Shown here: in pieces, positions 27,996 through 38,904 of the stretch | How the letters are laid out: each line of letters starts with the position of its first letter | Position numbering within the stretch: the stretch's first letter is position 1 | Assembly (NCBI RefSeq): GCF_026627925.1 | Contig: NZ_JAPNLE010000007.1 | Coordinates: 558,001-622,000 of the forward strand | Direction of reading: 5' to 3' | DNA: 64,000 nt | Source: Cupriavidus sp. D39 | Lineage (GTDB): Bacteria; Pseudomonadota; Gammaproteobacteria; Burkholderiales; Burkholderiaceae | Position numbers and translations under genes: made by a program | The notes under the pieces: generated by a model | Database searches by the model: none | What the model saw: the letters and a program-made list of their open reading frames with translations, nothing else | Told to the model about the DNA's origin: nothing

Positions 27996-28802
27996 TTACA
28001 CGGCCTCGTCGCCCATCGCGCTGCGGATCTGCGCGGCAAGCTTCATCAGGTGTGGCTTGAGAATGCGTGCGGCGCTGGCCGGCGTTGCCTGCGTGGCGGT
28101 GCTGACGTTCAGCACGTGGATGGCGTAGCTCTTGAACACCAGTGGCGTGGAGAGCGCGACCACTTCCGGCTGCCAGCTCGCCATGCACCAGCCTTGCTTG
28201 CGCACCTGCCCGATGGCTTGCTCGATGTCTTGTGCAAGTGCGGGCCAGTTAGCGCGCAGGCGCCTGCCGAAGCCTTCCAGCAAGGCCTTGGTTTCCTGCT
28301 CGGGGGCCGCGGCCAGGTAGGCGCGCCCCAGGGAGGTCAGCTCCATGGGCACACGCTGCCCGGTCACGACGCTGCGCAGCGAAACCTTGCGGCTATAGCG
28401 GATGGATTCCAGGTAGACCATCTCGTCGCGGTCGGCCATGGCCAGCCCGACGTTGATGTGCTGGCTTTGCGCGAGCTCGCGCATCAAGGGGGCTGCTGCC
28501 TGCAGCACGGCAGAGCCGGTGCGCATGGCGTGCGCCAGGCTCAGGACCGGCGGGCCAAGCCGGTAAGCGCGCAGCGTGGCGTCGTACAGGAGGAAGCCGG
28601 CCTCGACCAGGCTTTGCGTGAGCCGGCTGACGGTCGAGCGCGGCAGGCCGGTGCGTTCGGCCAGGTCGCCGTTGCCCAGCACTTCCGAGCCCGCGCGAAA
28701 CGCCCGGAGTATCTCCATGCCGCGCTCGAGCGAGCGATTGGCCGATGTGCTGCTCGCCCTGCCACGCGCCCGCGACAGCGCTAGTTCGGGATCCAAGGTC
28801 AT
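27996..28802 (-). CDS. IclR-family regulator
   Basis: 268 residues. N-terminal winged helix (RSLERGMEILRAF, NGDLAERTGLPRSTVSRLTQ) and C-terminal ligand domain (LGRAYLAAAPEQE, QGWCMASWQPEVVALSTPLV). IclR proteins control catabolic operons. It lies 106 bp downstream of, and in line with, the acyl-CoA synthetase gene, so it probably regulates the 28909-32924 operon. Confidence 0.85.
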   Translation of the reverse strand: MTLDPELALSRARGRASSTSANRSLERGMEILRAFRAGSEVLGNGDLAERTGLPRSTVSRLTQSLVEAGFLLYDATLRAYRLGPPVLSLAHAMRTGSAVLQAAAPLMRELAQSQHINVGLAMADRDEMVYLESIRYSRKVSLRSVVTGQRVPMELTSLGRAYLAAAPEQETKALLEGFGRRLRANWPALAQDIEQAIGQVRKQGWCMASWQPEVVALSTPLVFKSYAIHVLNVSTATQATPASAARILKPHLMKLAAQIRSAMGDEAV

Positions 28803-28908
28803 GCTCCTGGGTAGGACTGATTTCCGGCAGCCGGAATTAAAGCATCGGAGGGGAGTCTGGCATCATTTGGCATGACTATGCCAGACTCCCCTGCCCGGCT
28901 CCCTGCCA

Positions 28909-31022
28909 TCAGCCCGCCATCACAACCACGCCATCTGCCGCCCGCACGCCTTGCGATGCCGGCAGCACGAAGACCGGGTTGATCTCTGCCTCCACCAACT
29001 GCTCGCCCAGCGCTGCCGTCATGCTGGAAAACGCCACAATGGCATCGGCCAGCGCCGCAACGTCGGCCTTGGGCCGCCCGCGGAAGCCGTCCAGCAGCGG
29101 CCAGGTTTTCAGTTCCTGGATCATGCCAAGTGCTTCGGTGTGCGACAGCCCGCGGGCCGGCGGCAGCATGCGCATGGTGGTGTCCTTGAACAGCTCCGCG
29201 GTCACGCCGCCCATGCCAAGCAGGATCGCGGTGCCGAGCGCGTCGCGGTGCATGCCAAGGATCATCTCCACGCCGCCGGTGACCATCTCCTGGACGAGGA
29301 AGCGCTGGGGCAGCACGCCGGTATGCGTCCGCACGTCGTCGGCCATCACCGACAACCGCGCCGATATGTCTTGCGGCGTCAGGTTGACGGCGACGCCGCC
29401 CACATCGCTCTTGTGCGTGATCTCGGTGCTGAGGATCTTAAGGACCACGCGGGCACCGAGGGCCTTGGCGGCGTCGCTGGCTTCTTGCCCATTGCGTACG
29501 ATGCGCTCGCGCACCGACGGGATGCCAAAGCGCGCGAAGAGCTGCTTTGCCGCTGCCTCATCCAGCGAGCCGCGCGGCAGCTCCCCGGCGATGCGGGCTG
29601 CCGCCGGGGCCGGGACGTCAGGCGCCTCGCGCCATTGCCCGGCACGCAGCATGGCGCTTAGCGCGGCCGTACAGCTCTCGGGCGCGCTGAATGCGGGCAC
29701 GCCGCGCGCGGTCAGCAGGCTGGCCACCTGCTGCGCATGCGGGCTGACGAAGGCCACCACCGGCTTGTCGCTGGTGGGCAGGCAATCCTGGATCGCGCCT
29801 GCCATCAGGTCTGGCATGGCCAGGCCGGACGACCCGACGATGATGGCAACGGCGTCATAGCTCGGGCTATCCAGCAGCGCCCGGATTGCGCCGCGCAGCA
29901 GGTCCGGCTGCAGGCCTGCCAGGGTGACATCGATGGGGTTGCGATCCAGTGCCGCGTGATCGCCCTGCTGCAGCGCCCGCAGCCGTTGCGCGGTGGCTTC
30001 ATCCGGCGCGGGCGTCTCGAAGCCGGACAACCCGAGGCTGTCCGAAACCAGCGTGCCGGCGCCGCCGGTCGAGGTCAGGATGGCAACCCGGTTGCCGCGC
30101 AGCGCCCTGCCGGTGGCGAGCGCGGCGGGCATGTCGAGCAGGTCCGCGAAGGTCTGCGCGCGGATCACGCCGGCTTGCCGGAACAGCGCGTCGTACATCC
30201 GGTCCGCGCCGGCCAGCGCGCCCGTGTGCGATATCGCAGCGCGTGCCCCCGCCTCGGAGCGGCCGATCTTGAACGCGACCACCGGCTTGCCTGCCCTGGC
30301 CGCTTTCAGCGCGGCGGCACGGAATCGGTCGGGATGGCGCACGCTTTCCACATACAGCGCAATCACGCGGGTGGCCTCATCATCCGCCAGGTAGTCGACG
30401 AAATCCGCCAGGTCGAGGTCCACTTCATTGCTGGTGGAAACCAGCTTGGAAAGCCCGATGCCGCGCGCGGCGGCGCGCGAGAGCAAAGCGCCAAGAATGC
30501 CGCCGCTCTGGGAGACCACGCCGATGTTGCCGACGGGGAAATGATCCATCTCCAGCGCCCCGCTGGCGGAGAGCGGGATATTGTCGGTGAGGTTGACCAG
30601 GCCGATGGTGTTGGGGCCGAGCAGGCGCATGGCGCCGGCTGCCTCGATCAGCTCCGCCTGGCGGCGCGCGCCTTCGGCGCCCGTCTCCGAGTAGCCGCTG
30701 GCCAGCACGATGGCGGCGCCGGTGCCGAGCGCGGCCAGTTCGCGCACGGCCAGGTGGGCGCGCTGCGCGCCTAGCAGGACGATGCCCACATCCGGCACTT
30801 CCGGCAACGCGTCGATATCCGCATAGCAGCGGATGCCGTCAATCTCGCCCACCTTCGGGTTGACCGGGTAGATGGCGCCGGCGAAGCCGTGTTTTTCAGG
30901 TAGGCGACCGGGCGCCCGGCGGTCTTGGCCGCATCGGCGGAAGCGCCGATGATGGCGACGCTGCGCGGCTTGACCAGGCGGGCGATGGCGGAGAGTGCGT
31001 TTTCTGCGTTATCTGCGTCCAT
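28909..31022 (-). pseudogene. NDP-forming acyl-CoA synthetase, one-base frameshift
   Basis: If repaired, ~704 residues of the acetate-CoA ligase (ADP-forming)-like family. Order: CoA-binding domain (KPRSVAIIGASADAAKTAGR then GEIDGIRCYADID), Succ-CoA ligase-like domain (GVVSQSGGILGALLSRAAARGI), catalytic-His region (VAFKIGRSEAGARAAISHTG) and ATP-grasp (ARVVLKILSTEITHKSDVGG). The frame breaks near 30893 at CTGAAAAACACGG, where one base seems missing in the A-run region. It starts 4 bp after the enoyl-CoA hydratase stop. It would activate an acyl substrate for the linked pathway. True loss and sequencing error cannot be separated here. Confidence 0.8.
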
Positions 31023-31026
31023 GGTG

Positions 31027-31827
31027 TCAGGCCTGTTCCTTTCCAGCCATCTTGGCCAGGAATGCCAGCACGGATTCCCGATGCTCGGCGCTGGTGTAGC
31101 AGATGCCCTGTGCCTGGCTGCCTTGTGCGAATACCTGCTCGGCCGGCAACTCGAAGGCCTGGTTCAGGATGGACTTGCCCAGCGCCAGGGCAGTTGCGGA
31201 GCCCTGGCTCAGCTCCGCCGCCCAGGCCCTGGCACTGGGCAACAGCGCTTCCGGCTCGCTCACGCGATCCGCGATGCCCAGCTGGAGGGCCTCTGCGGCA
31301 TCGACCTTGCGCCCGCTGAAGATCAGCTCCTTGGCCTTGGACAGCCCGGTGCGGCGCGGCAGGAAGTACATGCCGCCGCCGTCCGGGATCAGGCCACGAT
31401 GGATGTACGACCAGGCGAAACTGGCGCTTTCCGAGGCCACCACAAAATCGCAGCTCATGGCCATATCGGCACCCAGCCCGGCGGCGGCGCCATTGACCGC
31501 GGCAATGGTGGGCTTGGGCATGTTGTGCAGCAGCGCCACGGTATGGTGCACCCGTTGCTGGCGCGACCAGCCGTTGAACGCAACCTCGCCCGCCGGCGCA
31601 TCCATGCGCCGCTGCATGCCGGCCACATCGCCACCTGCGCAGAAGCCTTTACCGTTGCCGGTGAGCACCAGCGCCCGAATGGTCTTGTCCTGCGTGACAT
31701 GCTCCAAGGCGGCGATCAGCTCGGTACGCATGTCGTCGGTCATGGCGTTGCGCTTTTCAGGGCGGTTCAGCGTCAGGGTGGCGATCCCGGCGTCGATGTC
31801 GAGCGTGATCAGTGAAGTGGTGTTCAT
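31027..31827 (-). CDS. Enoyl-CoA hydratase/isomerase family protein
   Basis: 266 residues of the crotonase fold. Visible are ALVLTGNGKGFCAGGDVAGM (oxyanion loop), NMPKPTIAAVNGAAAGLGAD (second oxyanion Gly) and DRVSEPEALLPSARAWAAEL. The Glu pair of true hydratases is not obvious in the PHRGLIPDGGGMYFL region, so hydratase, isomerase or another crotonase activity is open. It sits between the Bug receptor and the acyl-CoA synthetase in one operon. Confidence 0.85.
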   Translation of the reverse strand: MNTTSLITLDIDAGIATLTLNRPEKRNAMTDDMRTELIAALEHVTQDKTIRALVLTGNGKGFCAGGDVAGMQRRMDAPAGEVAFNGWSRQQRVHHTVALLHNMPKPTIAAVNGAAAGLGADMAMSCDFVVASESASFAWSYIHRGLIPDGGGMYFLPRRTGLSKAKELIFSGRKVDAAEALQLGIADRVSEPEALLPSARAWAAELSQGSATALALGKSILNQAFELPAEQVFAQGSQAQGICYTSAEHRESVLAFLAKMAGKEQA

Positions 31828-31925
31828 GGTGGGTCTCTCTACCTTGTGTTTTGTGCTTCGCGCTTGGTGCTTGGTGCTTGGTGTTCTGTGTATTGCGTGC
31901 CGAAGCGCAATCGAGGGCTGCCAGA

Positions 31926-32924
31926 CTACTCTGCGGTGATGTTGGCTTGCTTGACCACCCGGCTCCAGCGAACCTCCTCGGCGCGCACATAGCGGCCAAA
32001 TTCCTCGGGCGTTCCCGCGCTGACTTCCAGGCCCTCGGTTTCGGCGCGCTTGCGGAACGCCTCGGTCTGCACGGCCTTCCTGGCGGCGGCGTTCAGGCGG
32101 GCAATCACCGCGGCGGGCGTGCCTGCCGGCACGAAGAACCCGTACCAGCTTTCGGCCACGTAGCCGGGCACGCCGCTTTCCGCGATGGTGGGCACCTTCG
32201 CCAGGACAGGGCTTGTCGAGCGCTTGGCCGTGGTCACCGCGATCGCGCGCAGCTTGCCGTTCTCAAGCAACGACCCGACTGCGGAGGCCGTGGCGAACAT
32301 CACATCCACCTGGCCGCCCAGCAAGTCTGTAATGGCTGGGCCGGCACCTCGGTAAGGAATGTGATTGAGGTCGACTTTGGCCAGTGACTTGAACAGTTCA
32401 CCCGCGAGGTGCGCGGAGGTGCCAGGGCCCTGCGATCCAAACGAGATTTTCCCTGGCTTGGCCTTGGCGGCAGCGATCAGGTCCTGCACCGTCTTGTAGG
32501 GGCTGTCCGGGCGAACCACCAGTACGTTGGGCGACTGGCCTACCAGCATCACCGGCGCAAATGCCTTGTCGGTCGCATAGGGCAGCTTGGCGTGGATGCT
32601 CGGGTTGACCGCGTGCGCAAACGTGGCCATTACCATGGTGTAGCCATCCGGCGCGCTCTTGGCCACCGTGTCGGAGCCGATGATGGTACCGCCACCCGGC
32701 TTGTTGTCGATGATCACCGGCTGGCCGAGATCCTGCGACATCGTCACGCCCATGGTCCTGGCGATCAGGTCGGTGCCACCGCCCGGGGCGAAGGGTACGA
32801 CGAGGCGAATGGGCTTTTCCGGGAAGGCTGCGGCGTTGGCGGCTGGCGCCAGCGCGCCCATGGCGGCAAGCGCAATGGCCAACGTGGCCAGCGCCCTGTT
32901 GAAGAGGGGGAATGAATTAGGCAC
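31926..32924 (-). CDS. Bug-family periplasmic solute receptor (TctC-like)
   Basis: 332 residues with a signal peptide ending ALAPAANA before AAFPEKPIRLVVPFAPGGGTD, the diagnostic Bug opening. It also has VIIDNKPGGGTIIGSDTVAK and FGSQGPGTSAHLAGELFK. The start is GTG with GGAGA upstream. Bug proteins are abundant in Burkholderiales and bind carboxylates. It is first in the operon with the hydratase and synthetase, suggesting uptake sensing of an organic acid. No membrane TctA/B genes are present. A 38-bp TGCTTGG direct-repeat patch lies just downstream (31853-31890). Confidence 0.85.
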   Translation of the reverse strand: MPNSFPLFNRALATLAIALAAMGALAPAANAAAFPEKPIRLVVPFAPGGGTDLIARTMGVTMSQDLGQPVIIDNKPGGGTIIGSDTVAKSAPDGYTMVMATFAHAVNPSIHAKLPYATDKAFAPVMLVGQSPNVLVVRPDSPYKTVQDLIAAAKAKPGKISFGSQGPGTSAHLAGELFKSLAKVDLNHIPYRGAGPAITDLLGGQVDVMFATASAVGSLLENGKLRAIAVTTAKRSTSPVLAKVPTIAESGVPGYVAESWYGFFVPAGTPAAVIARLNAAARKAVQTEAFRKRAETEGLEVSAGTPEEFGRYVRAEEVRWSRVVKQANITAE

Positions 32925-33406
32925 TTGCGTCTCCGTCTGGGTTTCTTGACGGGACAGGCGCCATGCTTTGCCCTGCCCGCCGTTTATCGATGAACCGAGA
33001 TTAAGCGCAAATACGGTCGAATACAGCCCTGCATTTCCATGTAGTGGAATTGAGATCCGGCCTCGGCGGGCTTGCTTGGGGCCTGCATGACCGCCCGCCC
33101 GGCCGCTACCGGCATCCCGAGACTACCGTCACGACAAGCGGCCGCGGCAACATCCGGGATGCGTCAAGATGCCGTCCCACGTAGGTGTCCCTTTGATTTC
33201 GGTGCATTTTACCGGGATAGCTGCCCCTAGCATTCATGCGGGTTTCCGGGCGATTTCGTGGAAATACCACGACAAATCAATAGGTTGCTGTCTGCTGTTG
33301 CTTGCTCTTTTTGAGATGCCCAAAACAGCACATTCGTGTTCTGGCATTGCGATCCCTTCTCATTGCCGCTACCCTCCGCAGTCCGTCTCACGCTTGGGAG
33401 AGCGCG
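32925..33406. other. Operon upstream region and Tn3-type end remnant
   Basis: 32925-33100 should hold the promoter of the Bug operon; no clear box is seen. At about 33190-33212, CCCTTTGATTTCGGTGCATT resembles the inner part of the element A end at 18063, but lacks the GGGGTA tip. It marks the start of the next Tn3 gene. Confidence 0.4.
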
Positions 33407-35700
33407 GTGGATCACTGGCGGTTGGCCTACCTCGGGATGCGGCAGATCCCACGGGAACTCAGCGAGTTCGAGCTTGCCACGTTCTTCACCTACTCGCCCA
33501 AGGAACGGGCGCTGATTGATGCCCGGCGCAGCCCCTGGTATCGCCTGGCCGTTGCCGTACACATCGGCTTTATCCGCATGACGGGACGCACGCTGGACGC
33601 CTGCAAGCAAGTGCCCAGATTTCTCTGGGCGCATGTCGGCGCTCAGATCGGTGTGACACCGCCGGATATGGGCACGCTCAACGCGCTCTACGACGGGCGC
33701 ACAGATACATTGGCACACCACCAAATGTTGGCCTATCAAGCCCTCGGCTTCAGCCCAATGGCTGAGCATCAGCGCCGCTATGTTACGCGCTGGCTCAAAG
33801 AACGTTTGACGGGTCAGCCGAGCCGCACCGAGCTGTTCCATGAACTGAAGCGCTGGCTGTACGAACATCGAATACTGATACCCCATGACCGGGCACTAAA
33901 AAGACTGATCAGTCAGGCCGTCGCCACCGCCGAGACCGCGCTTGCCGTCGCCCTGGTGCGCGCCTATGGGGCTGCCTCCCTGGACGTTTGGGGCACATCG
34001 CTGGCGCACCCGCATTGTGACCGCGCCAGCCTGCAACAATGGCTATGGACCGTCCCGTTACGAACCTCGACCCATCAGATGGGGGAATTGTTCGACAAGG
34101 TCGAACTCCTTTACAAGATGGGCATTCACCGCAACTGGCCGGAGGCGTGCAATGAAGCGCTGGTACGCTACTACGCCAAGCGCTGTGCCAATCGTCCGGC
34201 ATCAGTGAGCAAGCGAGTCGCGCAGCAACCCCGCCGTTTGGAAGCTGCTTGCTTTCTGCGTTACGCTTTATGCGCCGCCACGGACCAATTGGCGACCATG
34301 TTGCGACACTGGATTCAGAAATCCGTCAACGACGTTCGGCGCCTGATTGACGCTGGCCGACCGGACCCTGACACCCAGATGCGAGAGTTCGCGACTGCGG
34401 TCAAAGCGCTGGCCGCGGATGAGGTGCTAACCCGTGAAGCACTATGCCAGCAGCTGTCGGCGTTGGCCGATGCAGCGCTTAACCGGCGTGCGCCCAGCCG
34501 TGCCAGCCTGATCCGCATGCAACTCCTGTCACGGCACCGCCAGGCCCGAGCCTTGCTCGGCAGGTTGGTTCTGCTGCCCTTCTCTGCCCAGTTGGCGCAC
34601 CCCGTGATCGAAGCCTTGACCGTGCTGCAGGAACTCTACGCGCGGAAGACCGATTCTCTTCCCGACCAGATCACGATTCGACTCGGCCGCGCCTGGCAAC
34701 CCGCTATGGAGGGACAGGACCGTCAGCGTGCGCTGGCCGCCTTCGAGTGGGGCACGTTATTCGCTCTACGGGTGGCACTGCGCAACGGCTCAGTCTTTCT
34801 TGCGCACAGCTTTGCCTTCCGAAGCCAAGCGGCGCTTTTGATCGGCGCCAGCGATTGGAAGGCTAAACGCAACCACTTCTATGGCCATCTCAAGTTGCCG
34901 CAGGACGCTCAGGCATTTCTGGTGCCGGTGATCGCGCATCTGGACGAAGGCCTCGTCAAGCTGAGGGACGCTGTCTTGTGTGGGAAGCTCAAGATTGACG
35001 ATGCGATCCACATCGATCCCTTGGTGGCGAGCGCTACGCCCGCGTCGGTGGAGACATTGCGACGCGCACTGTTCGAGCGGCACCCCGGCGGCCAGCTTCC
35101 TGAGATCCTGCTCGAGATCGACAGCGCCACGCACTTCAGTTGGCTCTTGCTGGGGAGGGAGCCGCATTCCCGCAGCGAATTGCTATTGGTCTACGCAGCC
35201 ATACTCGCTCATGGCACGTCGATGTCGGCTGCGGATCTCGCCCGAATGGTGCCGGAGCTGTCGCCGCCAGCGATCCGGCAGATGATGCATCGTATCGCGG
35301 ACGAACGGAAGCTGCGCCACGCGGCAGAAGCCGTGCTGACCTTCATGCACCAGCACCCGATTGCCCAGCATTGGGGACGCTCCGATCTGGCGTCGTCGGA
35401 CATGATGTCGTTGGAAACGACACGCTCTGTCTGGCAAGCGCGGGCCGACCCGCGCCGGCGGACGGCATCGATCGGGATGTACACTCACGTTCGCGATCGC
35501 TGGGGCATTTTCTATGACCAGCCAATTCTGCTTAATGAGCGGCAGGCAGGCGCAGCGATCGAGGGCGTGATCCGGCAAGGTGGATCGGACGACGTGGCCC
35601 AACTTGCTGTGGATACACACGGGTTTACGGATTTCGCGATGAGCCTGTCACGGTTGTTGGGCTTCGATCTCTGTCCGCGACTCGCCCACCTGCGCGACCT
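33407..35700 (+). pseudogene. tnpA: Tn3-family transposase (element B), C-terminus missing
   Basis: About 765 codons related to, but distinct from, element A: YLGMRQIPRELSEFELATFF, QLPEILLEIDSATHFSWLLL, LASSDMMSLETTRSVWQARA and GMYTHVRDRWGIFYDQPIL. The GTG at 33407 (GGAGAG upstream) aligns with the start of element A's transposase; the open frame continues upstream to 33302 without similarity. Similarity ends at CPRLAHLRDL near 35700, at a junction with DNA-polymerase gene scraps. The terminal ~200 residues are absent. Confidence 0.85.
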
Positions 35701-35736
35701 TTGCCGTACGGGTACGGGCCAGCGTGATCGTTTCGC

Positions 35737-36060
35737 CTGATCAATGCGGACGGCAGCCCCTGTGTCTCCTTTGTCGCCCTCGCCCGCAATCGCGAGGGCT
35801 ACGGCAACCTGTGCGAGCTGGCACCTGGCCGCGCAGAGTGGCGAGGCGCTGTTTTTCCTCATGCGGCCCCTGGCCTGTGCACGCGACGCGTCGCCAGCGC
35901 CCCTGCGCTGCAGGCGGCGCAGCGCGTCATTGCGGATATGGGTCTGCCAAAGCAGAACCGCGCCGCAAGTGCCGGCGCGCAGCAACTGCTCGGTGGCCCA
36001 AAGGGCATCGGCCGTACGCTGAAAAGCGGAGCCGTGCCCGTTCCGAATCGCCCCTATCAC
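35737..36060. pseudogene. Scraps of imuA and dnaE2 (mutagenesis cassette), partly inverted
   Basis: Plus strand 35737-35820 reads LINADGSPCVSFVALARNRE and GYGNLCEL, an error-prone DNA polymerase DnaE2/ImuC segment. Plus strand ~35815-35910 reads HLAAQSGEALFFLMRPLACA and RDASPAPLR, the C-terminal part of ImuA. The preceding ImuA part is on the minus strand at ~35920-36020 (ADALWATEQLLRAGTCGAVL, then RNDALRRL). The two ImuA pieces meet at a CTGCGCTGCAGGCGGCGCAG near-palindrome, so one has been inverted. None can be functional. 36061-36359 holds nothing recognisable. Confidence 0.5.
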
Positions 36061-36359
36061 GCACCCAATAACCTTTCTAGCGACTAGCTACGCCATGCAA
36101 TCGCGTTGAGGAGACGCTGCGGCTGAAAACAACCCGGAGCGGGCAGGCAGTTGCACGGCATCAATGCCGGACGATCGACCGGCTTGACGGAGAAAATGGC
36201 ATACAAAATGGATGGATCACTCGATCCTTGCCGTTCGATATTGCCGCACTAACACGCCCACAGGTCCTCACAACGCGAGCGCCGGTGCATTCGAATGCTC
36301 GCCCGGACTTCCGCGTCGAGCTTTTCAGCAGCGCGCTCGTAATATAGCTAGACCGCCCG

Positions 36360-38154
36360 CTAATTTGTTGAGGGAGCCAAAGGGGCCGCGGGGAGCGCTT
36401 GAACGATTGTTCTACAGTCGCCAGTAGCTCCAAGCAGATCGTATTGAACAAGGCTGTCATACCACTGCTTCCAATCGCTATTCAGCTGGAAGATCTGAAG
36501 CTCTCCAAACCCGCCATTTGCGGATCGCGAAAACTCGGGAAGGGCCACCCAAATGACTCCGGCCTCGTCAAGCATCAGGAACGAACCGGCCTTTGTCTGG
36601 GCGTCGAAGGCGGCGTCCGAATATGGATAGCTGAAACAGCCAACTGCTTTGAGAGCCTTAGCGGTAAGCCGAAACACCCAAGGTCTCCCCCGGTTGTGCC
36701 GGTTGATCTGGCCACGCTCCCGCTGCCTTGGGGGCGATGACCGCAAGATCACCGTTCCTGGTCGCCTTTAGGAAATATGCTTCTTGGTTCTCATTTGCCC
36801 TAAAGCCGGTCCGCATATTCTTCAACGGCTCAATGCTCTTCCGCAGCCACTCGTCATACAGTCCATCTTGACCGGGCACTGGGCGCCGCATCGTGTCCCC
36901 ACCAGTCGGCGGAATTGGCGCAGAACCAGGTCCGAATATAGCCAGCCAAGTATTATTGACGCTCGCATCGACCCCTTGGGCACAGGCGGTCGCGAGAGGA
37001 GTTCCGTACCACGCAGTACCGCCCCTTGCCACATTGATAAAGCTTCGCAAGGCCAGACTTCTATCGAGAAGGCTCAAGCCCTTCTTGTCTAGGATCTCCA
37101 AAGCCTTGGCGCAATGAGTCCTAAAGTCTTGTGCGTTTGCTGCCGTTGCAAAAAGGGGAAGCAGGCTCGGCTCTTTTGGATTATTCCCGCTTAACCACTG
37201 AAACACGCTCGGAACCCCGTCTTCAGATGGATAAGCCAAAATCTCGGAATCTTGTATGTCGGCACCGATTGGCGTCCCGTCTGTCTTGTAGGTAAGTGGA
37301 AACAGGGAGCGAGTGTAAAAGAAAGACAATTTCACTCGGAAGACCGGATCCTCCTTCGATTGGCGCTTTTCCCTTTGAATGAGCGGAATAGCATCTGCCT
37401 CACTACTCCCCTTATTCGTGCTCCAGCCGTACTCGCCCAAGTGAACGGGAAATACGATTTCGGTGACCGGTTGCCCTGTCTCTCGAATGGTGAAGGTGTG
37501 GGACGCTTGCGCCGGAACCTTACCCTGCATCTTTTTCGTCATATACCTTTCCGCCTTACCAATCGCTGGCTCGGCGAGGAGTTTGGAAGCTCCGGCAATG
37601 CTGGCGGCAGCCACGGGACTCGCAAATAAAGAGGCGAGAGTAAGTCCCGCTTGGGCGGACGAAACGAGGTTCAACTCAGTATCGGACGTGGTTCGTGCCT
37701 TTACCTCAACCGAGATGGAATTGGTCGCAGCGGGGTCAAACCGTTTGAGGCGGGCCGTGGGAACGATAGTAATAGGAGGTGCGTTCAACTCAATACAGCC
37801 GCCCGGATTATCTCTACCGTCCACCAGAGCGATGGGGACCTCCTTATCAGCAAGCGGCGAGGAAAGCCCAGACAACTTCAAAGATACTGCAAGCTGGATT
37901 TTCTCTTGCCCAATCGTCGAGGCCCAGCCTGAGTACCCGATGGGTAGGCAGGGCGCATCCAAATCGATGCTTGCCACGACCCGCACATAGCCATCGTCTT
38001 CACTGCCAGTGCGGAGCCAATTTAGAGCAGCTGTTGCATCACGCTTTACTCCGTCGGGTCGCACCGGAACGAAGACGTGTGTCGACGCGAAGGCGTTTGC
38101 TCCCAGTATCAAGCCAATCAGTAACCCGCATGACTTCGCAAAGCGCATCCGCAT
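36360..38154 (-). CDS. Exported hypothetical protein with possible late frameshift
   Basis: The main frame ends at 36658 (498 residues from 38154). The start at 38154 has GGGGAGAGG upstream and gives a signal peptide RMRFAKSCGLLIGLILGANA then FASTHVF. The mature part is strand-rich (YVRVVASIDLDAPCLPIGYS, HTFTIRETGQPVTEIVFPVH) with a GLTLASLFASPVAAASIAGA hydrophobic helix. Beyond the stop, the overlapping frame 36360-36690 continues with plausible protein (KALKAVGCFSYPYSDAAFDA, GSFLMLDEAGVIWVALPEF) and no start of its own, so a frameshift near 36690 is likely. I do not recognise the family; it may be a surface or envelope protein. Confidence 0.6.
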
Positions 38155-38486
38155 CGCCTCTCCCCTCAGGTCAACTGTGTGACGCGCCCGATGATAAGGA
38201 TTGCGTCTAGGCATATCTACCCCCTAACGTTTGGTGCGCGTTGCGGTTGCACCGAGTGCCCGCGTGCTTGCTTGACGGATCGACAAGCCTGCCAGATCCG
38301 CTTCGCCACAGCGCTGGTCGAGCAGGACGACAGCGGCCGGCAGCCTGGAACTGGGGGCATGAGCGCTGAGGGGACGGCCGTCCCGTCATGATCCCCATCT
38401 ATCTGGCAACGATCATGCGTGCGCCAGTCGCACCGGTAGGAGATCGGCGAGAAACTCGCGTTAAAAGCGGTTATCGAGACTTTTAG

Positions 38487-38547
38487 AGGGTCGGCCGGGA
38501 TTCGCAAATGTGTGAAGCTTAAGATATTTGCGAATCCCGGCCAGCCC
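38487..38547. repeat. Long palindrome of facing transposon ends
   Basis: GGCCGGGATTCGCAAAT at 38493-38509 and its exact complement at 38526-38542 are separated by 16 bp containing CTTAAG; outer GAGGG/CCCTC also match. GAGGGTCGGCCGGG...CTTAAG looks like a Tn3 end (GGG...TAAG), so this appears to be two ends head to head. A related end, GGGTCGCCCGGGATTCG, lies at 62189. Confidence 0.55.
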
Positions 38548-38559
38548 TCAAGGTGGCCC

Positions 38560-38890
38560 TCACGATCCAGCCGCACGCTGCCAAGGCGCCGCTTCGAGCA
38601 GCATTTCCTGGTACTGCTCGAGGGGAAATCGCAACGTGCCCCGAAAGTTCACGTGCGCCGAATGCGCCGGCCCCATTCGGCGCAGCCAATCGTCCTCGAC
38701 TCGCTGCCCCTTGCCGCGCCACGCGTCGACTGTCGCCTGCATGCGCTGCGTGTTCCAGGCAATCACCAGATTCGTCAGCAGGGTCGACACAACGCTGCCT
38801 TGATGCCCGATACCAAGGTATAACTGCCGTTCGCCTGGGCGCATCGGACGGCGATTCGTCGCCACCGCAGTCATCCGAACTCGGCATCCT
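38560..38890 (-). pseudogene. tnpA: Tn3-family transposase C-terminal fragment
   Basis: About 105 codons: RQLYLGIGHQGSVVSTLLTN, LVIAWNTQRMQATVDAWRG and MGPAHSAHVNFRGTLRFPLE, the conserved end of Tn3 transposases. It adjoins the palindromic ends at 38487-38547. The upstream part is lost at about 38890. 38217-38480 holds nothing recognisable. Confidence 0.7.
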
Positions 38891-38904
38891 CCGGCCCTCG
38901 GCGA

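Noticed and set aside
27984..30774. Long plus-strand frames opposite the IclR and acyl-CoA synthetase genes
   Set aside because: They mirror genes with clear family motifs and contain none themselves.
31853..31890. TGCTTGG short direct repeats as a regulatory array
   Set aside because: Only three partial units between two operon genes; more likely slippage noise.
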